Positions 9,475 through 19,125 of a stretch of 64,000 bases of DNA are shown here, piece after piece. Each line of letters opens with the position of its first letter. Within the stretch, counting starts at the first letter, position 1. The DNA comes from Virgibacillus dokdonensis (GTDB lineage: Bacteria; Bacillota; Bacilli; Bacillales; Amphibacillaceae). Position numbers and translations under genes: made by a program. Location: NCBI RefSeq assembly GCF_900166595.1, contig NZ_LT745763.1, positions 2,368,626 through 2,432,625 of the forward strand, given 5' to 3'. The notes beneath the pieces are model-generated. The model did not search any database. It was not told the origin of the DNA and was given only the letters and a program-made list of their open reading frames with translations.

Positions 9475-9861
9475 CTACACAGAAAAAAAGATACGTTGTA
9501 TGATCCCTGTAACAATTAACAGTCCATATAACGTAATAAACAGTAAAAACATCAGTCGCCAAACTATTCTAATAGCTTTACTTAAAAGGACTTCCGTTCT
9601 CTTCTTCCACTGGAAAATAAGAACACCCACCAAAAGGAGTAGCAAAAGAATAATAATAGCAGCCGTCAACGACATGCCTATAACCATGTCTATCATTAAT
9701 GTTACAGCTATCAAGTATAAAGGTGTAGTTACATATACTGCCAGATGAAAAGATTTGATTTTTTGCTCTGTTAACTTATAACTACAAACATACACAATCC
9801 ATGTCGCTAAAAAAGGTAGAGAAATAAAAAAAGCAATAATATACATTATTCCATTCAACAT
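9475..9861 (-). CDS. DUF3397 family membrane protein
   Basis: 128 residues with four predicted membrane segments (about 5-25, 38-60, 64-84 and 100-122) joined by short loops, and a basic stretch QWKKRTEVLLSKAIR before the last one. It matches the conserved DUF3397 membrane protein usually found between panE and bshC in Bacillaceae. ATG at 9861 has TTGGAGGAAAG just upstream. No function is known. The expected upstream neighbour panE is absent. Confidence 0.75.
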   Translation of the reverse strand: MLNGIMYIIAFFISLPFLATWIVYVCSYKLTEQKIKSFHLAVYVTTPLYLIAVTLMIDMVIGMSLTAAIIILLLLLLVGVLIFQWKKRTEVLLSKAIRIVWRLMFLLFITLYGLLIVTGIIQRIFFSV

Positions 9862-10032
9862 AATATTCTTTCCTCCAATATACCACTGCTGTTATTATAC
9901 TAATAGAAGTACTTTAAATCTATTTTATAAATAAGAACAGAAATGTGTTCAACAAACATGAATGCGCTTCACTTTATTTTCATCTTTACTTTTTTTATAT
10001 TATAATAAATTCATAGAAAAACAAAAATAATT

Positions 10033-10131
10033 CTATAAAAACTGGGCTTACACCAAGACATTATGGTGGAACTTGTAGGTTTTTCTTATACTATAGGTGC
10101 GAAGTTTTAAACTTTTATATAGTGTAAAAAG
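10033..10131 (+). repeat. dispersed repeat R1, copy A
   Basis: Begins AAAAACTGGGCTTACACCA, has hairpin arms CACCA/TGGTG, then TTTTTCTTATACTATA, and ends CTTTTATATAGTG. It lies directly before ylbP, where panE is missing, and continues into AAAAAGGGAATTA as in copy I. Confidence 0.75.
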
Positions 10132-10162
10132 GGAATTATTTTATTTGCAAGGGGGTAGAAAG

Positions 10163-10657
10163 ATGGACAAAGTGAAAGTTGAAAAGCTTTTGATCAATTA
10201 TAAGACATTGGAGAAGTTTAAACATTTTAAAGAGTACGGCAATCAAGAATTATCTATGTTAGAAGATTTGGAGAACAATTTGGTGGAAAACCAAAGTGAT
10301 TCACCTTTTTACGGAATTTATATTGGCGACAGTATAATTGCTCGTATGAGCCTCTATAGAGTCAATCGAAAGTATGACTTTTATTTTGACCCACCTCAAG
10401 ATTATCTAACTTTGTGGAAATTAGAAGTTCTTCCAGAATACCAAGGAAAAGGATATGGCAAAGCGTTAGTAGATTTTGCGAAAAGTTATCAATTACCAAT
10501 AAAAACAAACCCTAGAATTAACTCTCATGCCTTTTGGGAAAAAATGGGCTTTCAAAAGGCGCAGTACAAAATGGAACGAGATTTGGGAGAAAATCCACTG
10601 ATTTGGATGCCAGCAGGTGTGAAAGAAAACCACATAAAGGAGCAAGATGAAGCTTAG
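10163..10657 (+). CDS. ylbP: GNAT family N-acetyltransferase YlbP
   Basis: Putative acyl-CoA dependent N-acetyltransferase of unknown substrate. It has 164 residues; motif A is LEVLPEYQGKGYGKALVDFA (about residues 92-111) with the QGKGYG acetyl-CoA loop. The sequence closely follows YlbP of B. subtilis (LLINYKTLEKFKHFKEYG, PQDYLTLWKLEVL). The start at 10163 has AAGGGGGTAGAAAG directly upstream; the frame extends to 10097 only through an R1 repeat. It is opposite in direction to its neighbours, as in B. subtilis. R1 copies flank it on both sides. Confidence 0.85.
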   Translation: MDKVKVEKLLINYKTLEKFKHFKEYGNQELSMLEDLENNLVENQSDSPFYGIYIGDSIIARMSLYRVNRKYDFYFDPPQDYLTLWKLEVLPEYQGKGYGKALVDFAKSYQLPIKTNPRINSHAFWEKMGFQKAQYKMERDLGENPLIWMPAGVKENHIKEQDEA

Positions 10658-10747
10658 AAAAACGTGGCTTACCGCCAAATCTTTATGGCGGAAGCTGTAG
10701 TTTTTCTTATACTATAAACCCTAAAATCTTTATACTTTCCTATAGTG
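10656..10747 (+). repeat. dispersed repeat R1, copy B (best-formed)
   Basis: Starts inside the ylbP stop codon. Outer arms AGAAAAAC / GTTTTTCT enclose GGCTTACCGCCA - 8 nt - TGGCGGAAGC. A second pair, ACTATA (10710s) and TATAGT (10741-10746), encloses AAACCCTAAAATCTTTATAC. A useful reference copy for the family. Confidence 0.85.
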
Positions 10748-10847
10748 CTTGTAAAGAACTAGAGACATGAATTATCTTGCATTCATGTCTTCGTTCCTTT
10801 TTCCAGTTGTACATAATGGAATATAGATGATGCCAAATAGAGGCCAT

Positions 10848-11330
10848 TCACTCTTGGTTAGGCTTTTCAGTAACAACAGATTTCAATAAGGCAGCCATCT
10901 CTTGCCATGCCTTTTCATAGCGAAGCAAAATGTATTTTAATTCCTCGTTTTCTTTCAGTAGTTTTTTTAGATGTAATTCATGTTCATTCAGATGCTCCGA
11001 TGCAATCTGTTCATTCCCAGCTTTAATTCTTTCTAATAGCGAAATGACAGTTTGAAGCGGATCTTGGTTCCCTGCTTCTGGAACAGGCCAGCTATAATTA
11101 ATATTTTCACTCTTACGCTCTTCTTTTGCTCGTTGAACCTCATTTTGATATTGTTTTCGAATTGTTGCATTCCATCTAAATCCACAGGCTGCAGGAGTTC
11201 TAGACAGTCTATGAGCTACTTCCCTAAATGCTTCCAACTGGGTCTTTCCTTCTTTTATATAACGTAGAACGGTTTCTGCTAATAGGACATCCTCATCTTT
11301 CGTCCATGCGTCTTGCCTTGTAACATTCAT
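10848..11330 (-). CDS. ylbO: RsfA/YlbO family Myb-like transcription factor
   Basis: 160-residue predicted DNA-binding protein. The N-terminus is a Myb/SANT-like domain ([19 protein letters not shown] to [16 protein letters not shown], about residues 7-60) typical of the RsfA family, which regulates prespore gene expression in B. subtilis. The C-terminus (about 100-150) is a leucine-rich coiled coil. ATG at 11330 follows GGAGGGGTG. It lies beside rpmF, as ylbO does in B. subtilis. The regulon is unknown; the sporulation role is taken from the family. Confidence 0.82.
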   Translation of the reverse strand: MNVTRQDAWTKDEDVLLAETVLRYIKEGKTQLEAFREVAHRLSRTPAACGFRWNATIRKQYQNEVQRAKEERKSENINYSWPVPEAGNQDPLQTVISLLERIKAGNEQIASEHLNEHELHLKKLLKENEELKYILLRYEKAWQEMAALLKSVVTEKPNQE

Positions 11331-11518
11331 AACACCCCTCCTTATACATTTGCTATCAATGTATGCAAAAACTAGGAGTGGTAGAATAAAAGGTTTGTGT
11401 TTTTCTTTAAAAAATTGCCCATACTTTTCTCTAAAACATCATTTCTACGCAAGTGAAGCTACAATTACAAAAGCTATAATCCTTTCCATAGATAATAAAC
11501 TAGGCACATGAAAATATT

Positions 11519-11612
11519 AGAAAACTTGGCTTCTCCCCAAGTCTAATGGTGAAAGCCTTTATTTTTCTTATACTATAACCGACCAAAAAAATTTTATACG
11601 TTCCTATAGTGG
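11519..11612 (+). repeat. dispersed repeat R1, copy C
   Basis: AGAAAACTTGGCTTCTCCCCA at the left, TTTTTCTTATACTATAACC in the middle and ATACGTTCCTATAGTGG at the right. It lies between rpmF and ylbO. The rest of 11331-11775 shows no gene. Confidence 0.75.
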
Positions 11613-11775
11613 AACAAATAACATGTAACAGATACGTTTATTATATTCCAGGTAGATTAAAAGGCAAGCCACGTTTGTGACCTGCCCCAAACTTACAATG
11701 CATATGAAATGAAAAAGATCCAAGAATTATAAAGTTTCTCAGATCTTTGACTCAACATGTTAGAATTACATTTTA

Positions 11776-11949
11776 TTATTGACTGACTACTTCTTTACCA
11801 TCGTAGTGACCACATGCTTTACAAACGTGGTGCGGTTTCGTCAACTCCCCACAATTTGAACATTCTACCATGCCAGGCACATGTAATTTTTTATGCGTAC
11901 GACGTTGGTTTTTCACCTTTTTTGAAGTTCTTCTTTTAGGTACTGCCAT
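11776..11949 (-). CDS. rpmF: 50S ribosomal protein L32
   Basis: 57-residue large-subunit protein. It starts [20 protein letters not shown] and contains the zinc-binding form with two CxxC pairs (C30, C33, C43, C46), so it is the zinc-containing rather than the zinc-free paralogue. ATG at 11949 has GGAGG upstream. It directly follows the DUF177 gene with a 35-bp gap, the usual pair in most bacteria, and is probably cotranscribed. Confidence 0.97.
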   Translation of the reverse strand: MAVPKRRTSKKVKNQRRTHKKLHVPGMVECSNCGELTKPHHVCKACGHYDGKEVVSQ

Positions 11950-11984
11950 GACTTACACCTCCTTCATAGAAAGATAAGATAAAC

Positions 11985-12515
11985 TTAATCGTTCTTCTCA
12001 TCTTTATTAAACAATGATTCCAATTTCCTAAAACGCTCATCTATTGATTTTGCGTTATTTTGTTTGGAAGTAAATTGCCAGCCTTTACCTTCTGTTATAT
12101 AATCAGGTCGACTGTTTTCTTCCTCTGAAAATACGCGATACGGAACCTCTAGCAAGATATTTTCCTTAATTAACGGGGTTAAATCAAGCACCTCTCCATC
12201 AATTGGGTGAATTTCAGCTTCGATTTCAGCTTCCGATCTATATAACGACGTTGTAAATACTTCATCTGTTTGGATAGCAAACGGATAATGAACATCTTCT
12301 AACGTTCGGGCACACGGAAGCACCATTTCACCGTGAATACGTAAGGAAAAAATAATATTATCTCCTTGAAAAAAACACGTTCCTTGAACTTCTACTTCGC
12401 CAATATGACGAATATCGTTGTTCATCTCTTCCAATTCGGAAACATCTTCCGTTTCTGAAAAAGTAAAAGGTTCCTTATAAGCATTCTTCTTTAATTGAGC
12501 TAACGCAAATTTCAT
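11985..12515 (-). CDS. DUF177 (YceD/YlbN) family protein
   Basis: 176 residues; family members are linked to 23S rRNA or large-subunit accumulation and are nearly always next to rpmF. Visible features are MKFALAQLKKNAYKEPFTF at the start, a central beta-rich region GTCFFQGDNIIFSLRIHGEM followed by LPCARTLEDVHYPF, and an acidic linker before LLEVPYRVF. The ATG at 12515 has GAGGTGA five nt upstream; the in-frame GTG at 12524 is part of that site. Confidence 0.88.
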   Translation of the reverse strand: MKFALAQLKKNAYKEPFTFSETEDVSELEEMNNDIRHIGEVEVQGTCFFQGDNIIFSLRIHGEMVLPCARTLEDVHYPFAIQTDEVFTTSLYRSEAEIEAEIHPIDGEVLDLTPLIKENILLEVPYRVFSEEENSRPDYITEGKGWQFTSKQNNAKSIDERFRKLESLFNKDEKND

Positions 12516-12708
12516 AGTTCTCACCTCAAGGCAACAAGAGTAATTTTAAAAGAAAAACATGATTTTGTCAACATATTCTCTTTACACATTTCCTATCTTA
12601 CCCAATTCTATTCCACTATAACATATAGATAAACAAGACACACACTTATCATTGAAACTGTATGTATCAAGTTTTTCTCTACATAGTTATAACCCCATTG
12701 TTTTGCGT

Positions 12709-12740
12709 TATAGATAAAGTATAAGATTTTTAAGAAAAAC
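12709..12740 (-). repeat. possible R1 remnant (minus orientation)
   Basis: On the minus strand GTTTTTCTTAAAAATCTTATACTTTATCTATA resembles R1 with its middle deleted (pieces GTTTTTCTTA and CTTATACTTT). Low confidence. Otherwise the 650-bp gap 12516-13170 between divergent genes shows no gene and probably holds both promoters. Confidence 0.3.
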
Positions 12741-13170
12741 CATGCATGCAAAATGCAGCTAGCTTAATAATATCAACTGCACTATTAATTACTGGCCTGT
12801 TTTTTCACAAACCTAGAACCTGGTATTCCTTTGTTTCATTCATATAACCTTATGAATGAATTCCATGAGAAGGACTCTGTCAAAATGTGTTTGCCAGCTA
12901 AGCATACGTTTTATAATGAAGCATCTTCTCTTTTTCCGCTAACAATTAGTCTTCATATCAGACAGGGAAATATTTATATATATTAAAATTCCTTTCATGT
13001 TCAATTAGCTTTTCTAATACACCGATTTCATGCATGCACATATCATCCTATTCTGATACAATTAAAATTAACTTAAATCCTTTAAGATTTTAACAATGAA
13101 ACAAATGGTTGATAATGCATATTGTACGTATTTAAACAGATAGTTAAGAACTATTTTAGGAGTTGATAAA

Positions 13171-14373
13171 ATGAACGCATGCGGATTAATTGTTGAATAC
13201 AATCCTTTTCATAATGGACATGTTTATCACGTACAACATGCAAAAAAACTAGCTAAAACAGATTGTATCATCGCTGTTATGAGTGGTTCGTTCTTACAGC
13301 GTGGAGAGCCAGCAATGATAGATAAATTTCATCGAGCAAAAGCTGCCCTAGGAGAAGGCGTTGATATTGTAATCGAACTTCCTTACACTTTCGCCGTTCA
13401 AAGCAGTGAGTTGTTCGCGAAAGGGGCAGTCCTTGCACTCCATGCTCTACAAGTTTCCAGTATTTGTTTTGGCAGTGAATCAGGAGACATTAACCATTTC
13501 AAAGAAAGTTACCAAAAGCTAACGAAACATATCGATACATACCAAGCGGCACTTAAACAGAATTTGAATAGAGGGTTAGCTTTTCCTGAAGCAAGTAAAA
13601 AAGCGTATGAAATAATTGGGCTTTCTTCTATGAATTTAACTCAACCAAATAATATACTAGGCTTTAGCTATTTGAAAACAATTTATGACTATCATTTACC
13701 TATTCAACCACTGACCATTCAAAGAACGCAAAGTGGTTATCATGATAAAACCATTCATGGATCCATTGCAAGTGCTACGAGTATTCGAGAAGCCATACAA
13801 AAAGAAGGTTCGATCTCTGCATCTATTCGCAATACCATCCCGCAAACAACGTATGAACAGTTAATTGCTTATAAACGAACAGCTTCTACTTGGCATACAT
13901 GGGAAGCATATTTCTCTTTGCTTCACTATCGTGTTTCTACGATGAGCGTCCAAGAACTTTCTTTAATCCAAGGTGTAGACGAGGGGCTAGAGTATCGCAT
14001 TAAAAAAACCGCGAAACATGCCCATACATTTCAAGATTGGATGGAAAAGCTAAAAACAAAAAGGTATACATGGACACGTTTACAACGCATGTGTGTACAT
14101 ATCTTAACCAACACAAAAAAAAGTGACATAGAAGCGTTAAATGATTTAACTGCGATACCGTATGTACGTATTCTCGGCTTTACAAAACAAGGACAAAAAT
14201 ACTTGCATGAGCGAAAAAAGACCTTGATAACGCCTATTATCCATCAAATGAGCCGGAACATGCATCCAATGCTACAAATGGAAGAAAAAGCAAGCAATGC
14301 CTATTATAGTATTTTGCCCATAGCGACAAAACAAAATTTGCTCAAGCAAGAGCGCTCCCCTCTATCTAGCTAA
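13171..14373 (+). CDS. tmcAL: tRNA(Met) cytidine acetate ligase TmcAL
   Basis: ATP-dependent enzyme forming N4-acetylcytidine at the wobble position of elongator tRNA-Met, using acetate directly (B. subtilis YlbM). It has 400 residues. The nucleotidyltransferase-like N-terminus has LIVEYNPFHNGHVYH (HxGH), followed by VMSGSFLQRGEPAM. The middle has SATSIREAI, and the C-terminal half is basic for tRNA binding. ATG at 13171 is preceded by AGGAG seven nt upstream. It is divergent from DUF177-rpmF and convergent with ylbL, as in B. subtilis. Confidence 0.92.
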   Translation: MNACGLIVEYNPFHNGHVYHVQHAKKLAKTDCIIAVMSGSFLQRGEPAMIDKFHRAKAALGEGVDIVIELPYTFAVQSSELFAKGAVLALHALQVSSICFGSESGDINHFKESYQKLTKHIDTYQAALKQNLNRGLAFPEASKKAYEIIGLSSMNLTQPNNILGFSYLKTIYDYHLPIQPLTIQRTQSGYHDKTIHGSIASATSIREAIQKEGSISASIRNTIPQTTYEQLIAYKRTASTWHTWEAYFSLLHYRVSTMSVQELSLIQGVDEGLEYRIKKTAKHAHTFQDWMEKLKTKRYTWTRLQRMCVHILTNTKKSDIEALNDLTAIPYVRILGFTKQGQKYLHERKKTLITPIIHQMSRNMHPMLQMEEKASNAYYSILPIATKQNLLKQERSPLSS

Positions 14374-14377
14374 GATT

Positions 14378-14434
14378 AGAAAGACTTAGCTTATCACCAA
14401 ATTTTTATAGTGGAACCTTTCCTGGAAATTTCTT
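14378..14434 (+). repeat. dispersed repeat R1, partial copy D
   Basis: Left half only: TTAGAAAGACTTAGCTTATCACCA with short arms CAC/GTG, then a diverged AAATTTCTTGAATA. It begins 5 bp after the tmcAL stop codon. Confidence 0.5.
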
Positions 14435-14443
14435 GAATAAAAC

Positions 14444-14484
14444 AAAAGACCTACCCTTCAAACATACTCGGGGGCAGGTCTTTT
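14444..14484. terminator. bidirectional terminator between tmcAL and ylbL
   Basis: Stem AAAAGACCTaCCC / GGGgcAGGTCTTTT with A/T tracts on both sides, serving two convergent genes. Confidence 0.85.
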
Positions 14485-14486
14485 CA

Positions 14487-15497
14487 CTATTTTAATTCTT
14501 CTAAATAAGTAATCGCGTCCTTAAACGTGTCTACTGGAACAATTTCCATATCCGTTTCAATTTCTTTTGCTTTTTCTAAAGCAATTTGATAATTGGACCC
14601 TTCTTTTCCTTGTTCGTTAGGAGCGAAAAATATATCTACCCCTTCCCTATCTGCAGCAACTACTTTTTTATCAATCCCGCCAATGCGATACACATTGCCG
14701 TCATAATCAATTTCTCCAGTACCTGCAATTTCATAACCGTGTGTGATGTCCTCTTCTGTCAATTGATCATAAATTTCCAATGCAAACATTAAACCAGCAC
14801 TAGGACCACCAATCTGGCCACTAGAGAACTTCACTTCTGGATCAACAGAAACAGCCCGATCTGTTACTAACTGAATGCCAATGCCAGGTTTATTATCTAA
14901 ATCTTTTAATGCTTCTAAAGTAATTGATTCCGTCATCGTTTTTTCTTCACGGACAAATTTAACAGTTATACTGTCACCAACTTGCTTCGTTCCAATATAA
15001 TCGAGCAAATCATCAGCTTGGTTCACCTTTTTATCGTCTATCCCTATAATGCGATCGCCCATCTCTAACTTACCTTCTGCCGGCATGCTTTCTACAACCA
15101 TTGCAACATATACCCCGTTAAAATCAATGGAAATCTCCTTATCCGCTGATTGGTAGGCTACTACCGTGGAAGCCTCTTGAGAATTTTCCATCATTTGTAA
15201 CTGTACATGCATATATTCATCATCTGTGATCCCTTCAGGAAATACTTCATCAATTGGTAGCACATCATGATGAGGTAATATTTTCGCCAAAAGAAACTGC
15301 ATAGGGGTAGCTTTAGCACCACTAACTGTTACTAAATGCATATCTCCTTCACTAGCAAAACCATCTTCAACTTCAACAATCGGGTTGAGGGCATCAGCTC
15401 CGCCAGGTTTGTAAATATAATACGGTAATTGAAATATTGCTAAAAAATAAACTGCTACGACAACCAACAATATATGTATAATATACTTTTTTTTCAT
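14487..15497 (-). CDS. ylbL: PDZ and Lon-like (S16) membrane-anchored protease YlbL
   Basis: 336 residues. One N-terminal membrane segment (about residues 5-25) anchors an extracellular part. A PDZ domain is seen around GVYVAMVVESMPAEGKLEMGDRIIGID (about 128-155), and a C-terminal Lon-type domain has GQIGGPSAGLMFAL with the catalytic serine and the later RIGGIDKKVVAA with the catalytic lysine. The family includes SepM, which trims a competence pheromone in streptococci, and YlbL, implicated in B. subtilis with division-inhibitor turnover after DNA damage. ATG at 15497 has GGAGGGAAG upstream. ylbK, expected next to it, is missing. Confidence 0.9.
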   Translation of the reverse strand: MKKKYIIHILLVVVAVYFLAIFQLPYYIYKPGGADALNPIVEVEDGFASEGDMHLVTVSGAKATPMQFLLAKILPHHDVLPIDEVFPEGITDDEYMHVQLQMMENSQEASTVVAYQSADKEISIDFNGVYVAMVVESMPAEGKLEMGDRIIGIDDKKVNQADDLLDYIGTKQVGDSITVKFVREEKTMTESITLEALKDLDNKPGIGIQLVTDRAVSVDPEVKFSSGQIGGPSAGLMFALEIYDQLTEEDITHGYEIAGTGEIDYDGNVYRIGGIDKKVVAADREGVDIFFAPNEQGKEGSNYQIALEKAKEIETDMEIVPVDTFKDAITYLEELK

Positions 15498-15756
15498 TAT
15501 CTTCCCTCCGCATACGAATTCTTACCCTAACATAGTGATATCTAACATCCACTCCAAATATGTATGCGTTATATCACACCATGCTACAATTCTCTTCCAT
15601 AGACTTTCTCCTTAAACGCAAGATAATCACTCAACTAAAAACTCAGATCTTTACCCCGACTTTTAAAAACAATTTCAAAGGCAATATTACATCACTTATG
15701 AAAGTATTGGCATAAAATCAGGATACTAAAGCGTATATTTAAGTATACTCGTATTT

Positions 15757-15846
15757 GAAAAACTTTCTTACCGCTAATTCTTTATGAAGGAAGCTACCGT
15801 TTTTCTTATATTACAACCCTTAAAACTTTCTGCTTTTTATAGTCCT
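15757..15846 (+). repeat. dispersed repeat R1, copy E
   Basis: GAAAAACTTTCTTACCGCT at the left, GTTTTTCTTATATTACAACCC in the middle and CTGCTTTTTATAGTCC at the right. The adjacent IS30 starts within about 5 bp of its right end. The rest of 15498-15756 shows no gene. Confidence 0.65.
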
Positions 15847-15849
15847 AGA

Positions 15850-16910
15850 TTGTAAAATTAAGCGAGACACCAAAAAAGACATGTCATGATATACTCAACG
15901 AATAACCAACCAAAGTTAAGGAGAGTGTATCTGACATGTCCTACACCCATCTTACCAAAACAGAACTGGTATTCATAGAGGAATATCATGAATTCGGCCT
16001 TTCTGGTCGAAAAATTGCCAATAAATTAAAGCGCGGCCATGAAGCTGTTTATCGTGTTATTAGACAACTGAAAGAAGGACTTACTGCGATAGACGTTTAT
16101 CTACAATATCAAGCGAATAAAGCGACATGTGGTCGTAAAAAGATTCAATTAACACCTAACGAAAAAGCCTATATTCATGAAAAAGTCCGCGATGGCTGGA
16201 CGCCTGATGTAATAATCGGACGAAACGAAAAGACTATCTCCTGCAGCATGCGCACGCTTTATCGAAAGTTTTCATCAGGCGAATTTAACCAAAATGATTT
16301 ACCTATGCAAGGCAAACGCAAACCAAATGGTCACCAGGAAAGAAGAGGAAAACAAAAATTTCGCCGCACCATCCTTGATCGTGATCACGATCACCCAAAT
16401 TACAAGAAAGAATTTGGTCATCTAGAAGGAGATACCATTGTGGGACGTCATCACAAGAGCGCTGTCATCACGCTTGTTGAGCGTTTAACAAAATGCATCA
16501 TCGCAATTAAACCAGCTGGTAGACAGGCAACCAATATTGAAACATCGCTCAATCAATGGTTTGAGCGATTACCAAAACACTTATTTAAGTCCATTATCTT
16601 TGACTGCGGGAAAGAGTTTTCCAATTGGAAATCCATCAGCAATGAACAAGATGTTGATATTTATTTTGCAGATCCTGGAACGCCATCCCAAAGGGGGCTA
16701 AATGAGCATTCCAACGGTCTTCTGAGAAAGAATGGGCTACCAAAAGAAATGGACTTTAATCCTGTGTCACAAGAGTATATTTCTGAGGTTGCACTCCGAA
16801 GGAATAACATACCAAGGAAATCATTGAAATACAAAACACCAATGGAGTGTTTCATAGATTATGTCGGTCAGGATTTTGATAAAAGCATGTTGTCTCGCTT
16901 AATTTGACAA
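15850..16910 (+). mobile_element. IS30-family insertion sequence (complete)
   Basis: About 1,061 bp bounded by near-perfect 20-bp terminal inverted repeats: left TTGTAAAATTAAGCGAGACA (15850-15869) and right, read on the other strand, TTGTCAAATTAAGCGAGACA (16910-16891), with one mismatch. The right repeat contains the transposase stop codon. I see no clear target duplication; the flanks are ...CCTAGA and ATCAAA.... Confidence 0.9.
15936..16907 (+). CDS. IS30 family transposase
   Basis: 323-residue DDE transposase. The N-terminal helix-turn-helix is FGLSGRKIANKLKRGHEAVYRVI. The catalytic core shows HLEGDTIVG (first Asp), IIFDCGKEFSNW (second Asp) and GLNEHSNGLLRKNGLPK (Glu), followed by ERRNNIPRKSL-like sequence typical of IS30. 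ATG at 15936 follows AAGGAGAGTG. The frame is intact and full length, so the element may be active. No other copy is in this window. Confidence 0.93.
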   Translation: MSYTHLTKTELVFIEEYHEFGLSGRKIANKLKRGHEAVYRVIRQLKEGLTAIDVYLQYQANKATCGRKKIQLTPNEKAYIHEKVRDGWTPDVIIGRNEKTISCSMRTLYRKFSSGEFNQNDLPMQGKRKPNGHQERRGKQKFRRTILDRDHDHPNYKKEFGHLEGDTIVGRHHKSAVITLVERLTKCIIAIKPAGRQATNIETSLNQWFERLPKHLFKSIIFDCGKEFSNWKSISNEQDVDIYFADPGTPSQRGLNEHSNGLLRKNGLPKEMDFNPVSQEYISEVALRRNNIPRKSLKYKTPMECFIDYVGQDFDKSMLSRLI

Positions 16911-17024
16911 ATCAAAAGTACAAAAAACCGAGTGAACATATTTACACAAGAAACGATATTCCAATTTTACTACTAACATTTAAATAAGTACAGAGTAAGG
17001 AAAAAATGGTGGGAGGCACTACTT

Positions 17025-18233
17025 TTGGCACAAATATTAAAAACAATCCTTTATTCTATTACCACTATATTTATTGCCATATCTTTAATAAGATTTCCAG
17101 ATCAATCATTGGAAGCAAGTATTCGTGGATTAAATCTTTGGTGGGAGGTCGTGTTCCCTTCGCTACTCCCCTTTTTCATCATCGCTGAATTGCTAATTAG
17201 TTTTGGTGTCGTTCAATTCATAGGTGTTTTATTCGAGCCAGTTATGCGCCCTTTGTTTAACGTACCTGGTACAGGCAGTTTCGGTTGGTTTATGGGCATG
17301 GCTAGCGGCTACCCGACAGGAGCCAAAATAGCTACTCGCTTAAGGGAAGAACAACAATTAACAAGAATTGAAGCCGAGAGATTAGTAGCTTTTACAAATG
17401 CGTCAAGCCCACTATTTATTTTCGCTGCTATTTCTGTAGGTTTTTTTCAAAATGCTTCTTTAGGCGTATTACTTGCAGTATGCCATTATTTGGGTAATAC
17501 ATTTGTCGGAATTTGCATGCGTTTTTATGGAAACAAGAAAGATCGGTCTCATCAAGAAAGGTTAAGTAAAACACCCAACTATTCTATACGTAAAGCTTTT
17601 TCAGCTATGCATTGTACGAGATTGGAAGATAAGCGTCCATTGGGAGAAGTTCTAGGTGATGCGGTGGTTCATTCTGTAAAAACGTTAGTAATGGTTGGTG
17701 GATTCATCGTATTATTCTCTGTATTAACAAAATTACTCTTTTTAACAGGCATTTCTGCTTTTATCGGTCGGTTTTTAGGAGATTTATTAACTTTCTTTTC
17801 CATATCAAGCGATTTTGGTTTACCTATACTTTCTGGACTGTTTGAAATTACCATCGGTGTTCAGAGTATCTCGGTTGTTCAAGATACACTGTTTTTACAA
17901 GCAGTTTTAGTCAGTTTTATACTTGGTTTTAACGGTTTTTCTGTCCAAGCCCAAGTAGCGAGCATTCTTGCTAAAACAGATATCCGATTTGCCCCATATT
18001 TTTTTGCCCGTATTCTTCACGGTCTATTTGCAAGCATATTAACGATTCTTCTGTATAAACCTTTATATATTGACCGAAAAGTTTTTGATATGCAAGTAGT
18101 TCCTGTACATCATAATGTACCTGAGAATACATGGAGTGTAATTTTTGAAAATTTAGTAGCCATTGGGCCGTTAGTAACAATCGTTTTTATTGGATTTTCT
18201 CTGCTCCTCTTATATAATCGAAGACAAAACTGA
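17025..18233 (+). CDS. ylbJ: sporulation integral membrane protein YlbJ
   Basis: 402-residue polytopic membrane protein of the nucleoside-recognition (Gate) family, required in the mother cell for heat-resistant spores in B. subtilis. About eight hydrophobic segments are visible. The conserved parts are WWEVVFPSLLPFFIIAELL and GMASGYPTGAKIATRLREE, followed by FTNASSPLFIFAAISVGFF. Translation probably starts at TTG 17025, with GGGAGG nine nt upstream; no ATG fits. It lies downstream of the IS30, which separates it from ylbL where ylbK would be. Confidence 0.88.
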   Translation: MAQILKTILYSITTIFIAISLIRFPDQSLEASIRGLNLWWEVVFPSLLPFFIIAELLISFGVVQFIGVLFEPVMRPLFNVPGTGSFGWFMGMASGYPTGAKIATRLREEQQLTRIEAERLVAFTNASSPLFIFAAISVGFFQNASLGVLLAVCHYLGNTFVGICMRFYGNKKDRSHQERLSKTPNYSIRKAFSAMHCTRLEDKRPLGEVLGDAVVHSVKTLVMVGGFIVLFSVLTKLLFLTGISAFIGRFLGDLLTFFSISSDFGLPILSGLFEITIGVQSISVVQDTLFLQAVLVSFILGFNGFSVQAQVASILAKTDIRFAPYFFARILHGLFASILTILLYKPLYIDRKVFDMQVVPVHHNVPENTWSVIFENLVAIGPLVTIVFIGFSLLLLYNRRQN

Positions 18234-18329
18234 TTGGAAGCAGGAGGGGGGGAAACAGTCTTCCATTGCGGGAAAAGATTGCATGAAAAAAATTTTTCGG
18301 CTTCTATTATTACGCAGGTTGTAATAGTC

Positions 18330-18394
18330 TCAAAAAATTTGATTTATACGATAGTCTTAGATTTTTTAATTTTCTACAGCGAAAAAAGGGATTC
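18330..18394 (+). repeat. degenerate R1-like segment leading into R3a
   Basis: Contains TTTATACGATAGTC and TTCTACAGCGAAAAAAGGGATT, resembling the right end of R1 and the AAAAAGGG linker that joins R1 to R3 elsewhere. The gap 18234-18630 holds only this and R3a between the convergent ylbJ and coaD. Confidence 0.35.
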
Positions 18395-18476
18395 GGTGCT
18401 GCTATCTCCTATTTATACTTGTCTAAAGCTCATCTCTCCATTCTCGAAGTGAGCCTTACAGCACCTTATATCCCAT
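18395..18476 (+). repeat. dispersed repeat R3, copy a
   Basis: Starts GGTGCTGCTATCTCC, contains ACTTGTCTAAAGCTCATCTC and GAAGTGAG, and ends TTACAGCACCTTATATC. The ends GGTGCTG and CAGCACC can pair. Confidence 0.65.
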
Positions 18477-18630
18477 GCAAATCACATATAATGAAAATGA
18501 TTTAGTTGCTTAATAAATACGTAGAATGGTATATTTTTCTATATTACATACTTCCAAAAATTTTGCACTTATACCATTATGTAATTGCTTTTGTTACTCG
18601 TAATCCTATCATATATTCAATATTGCAATT

Positions 18631-19125
<495 letters not shown>

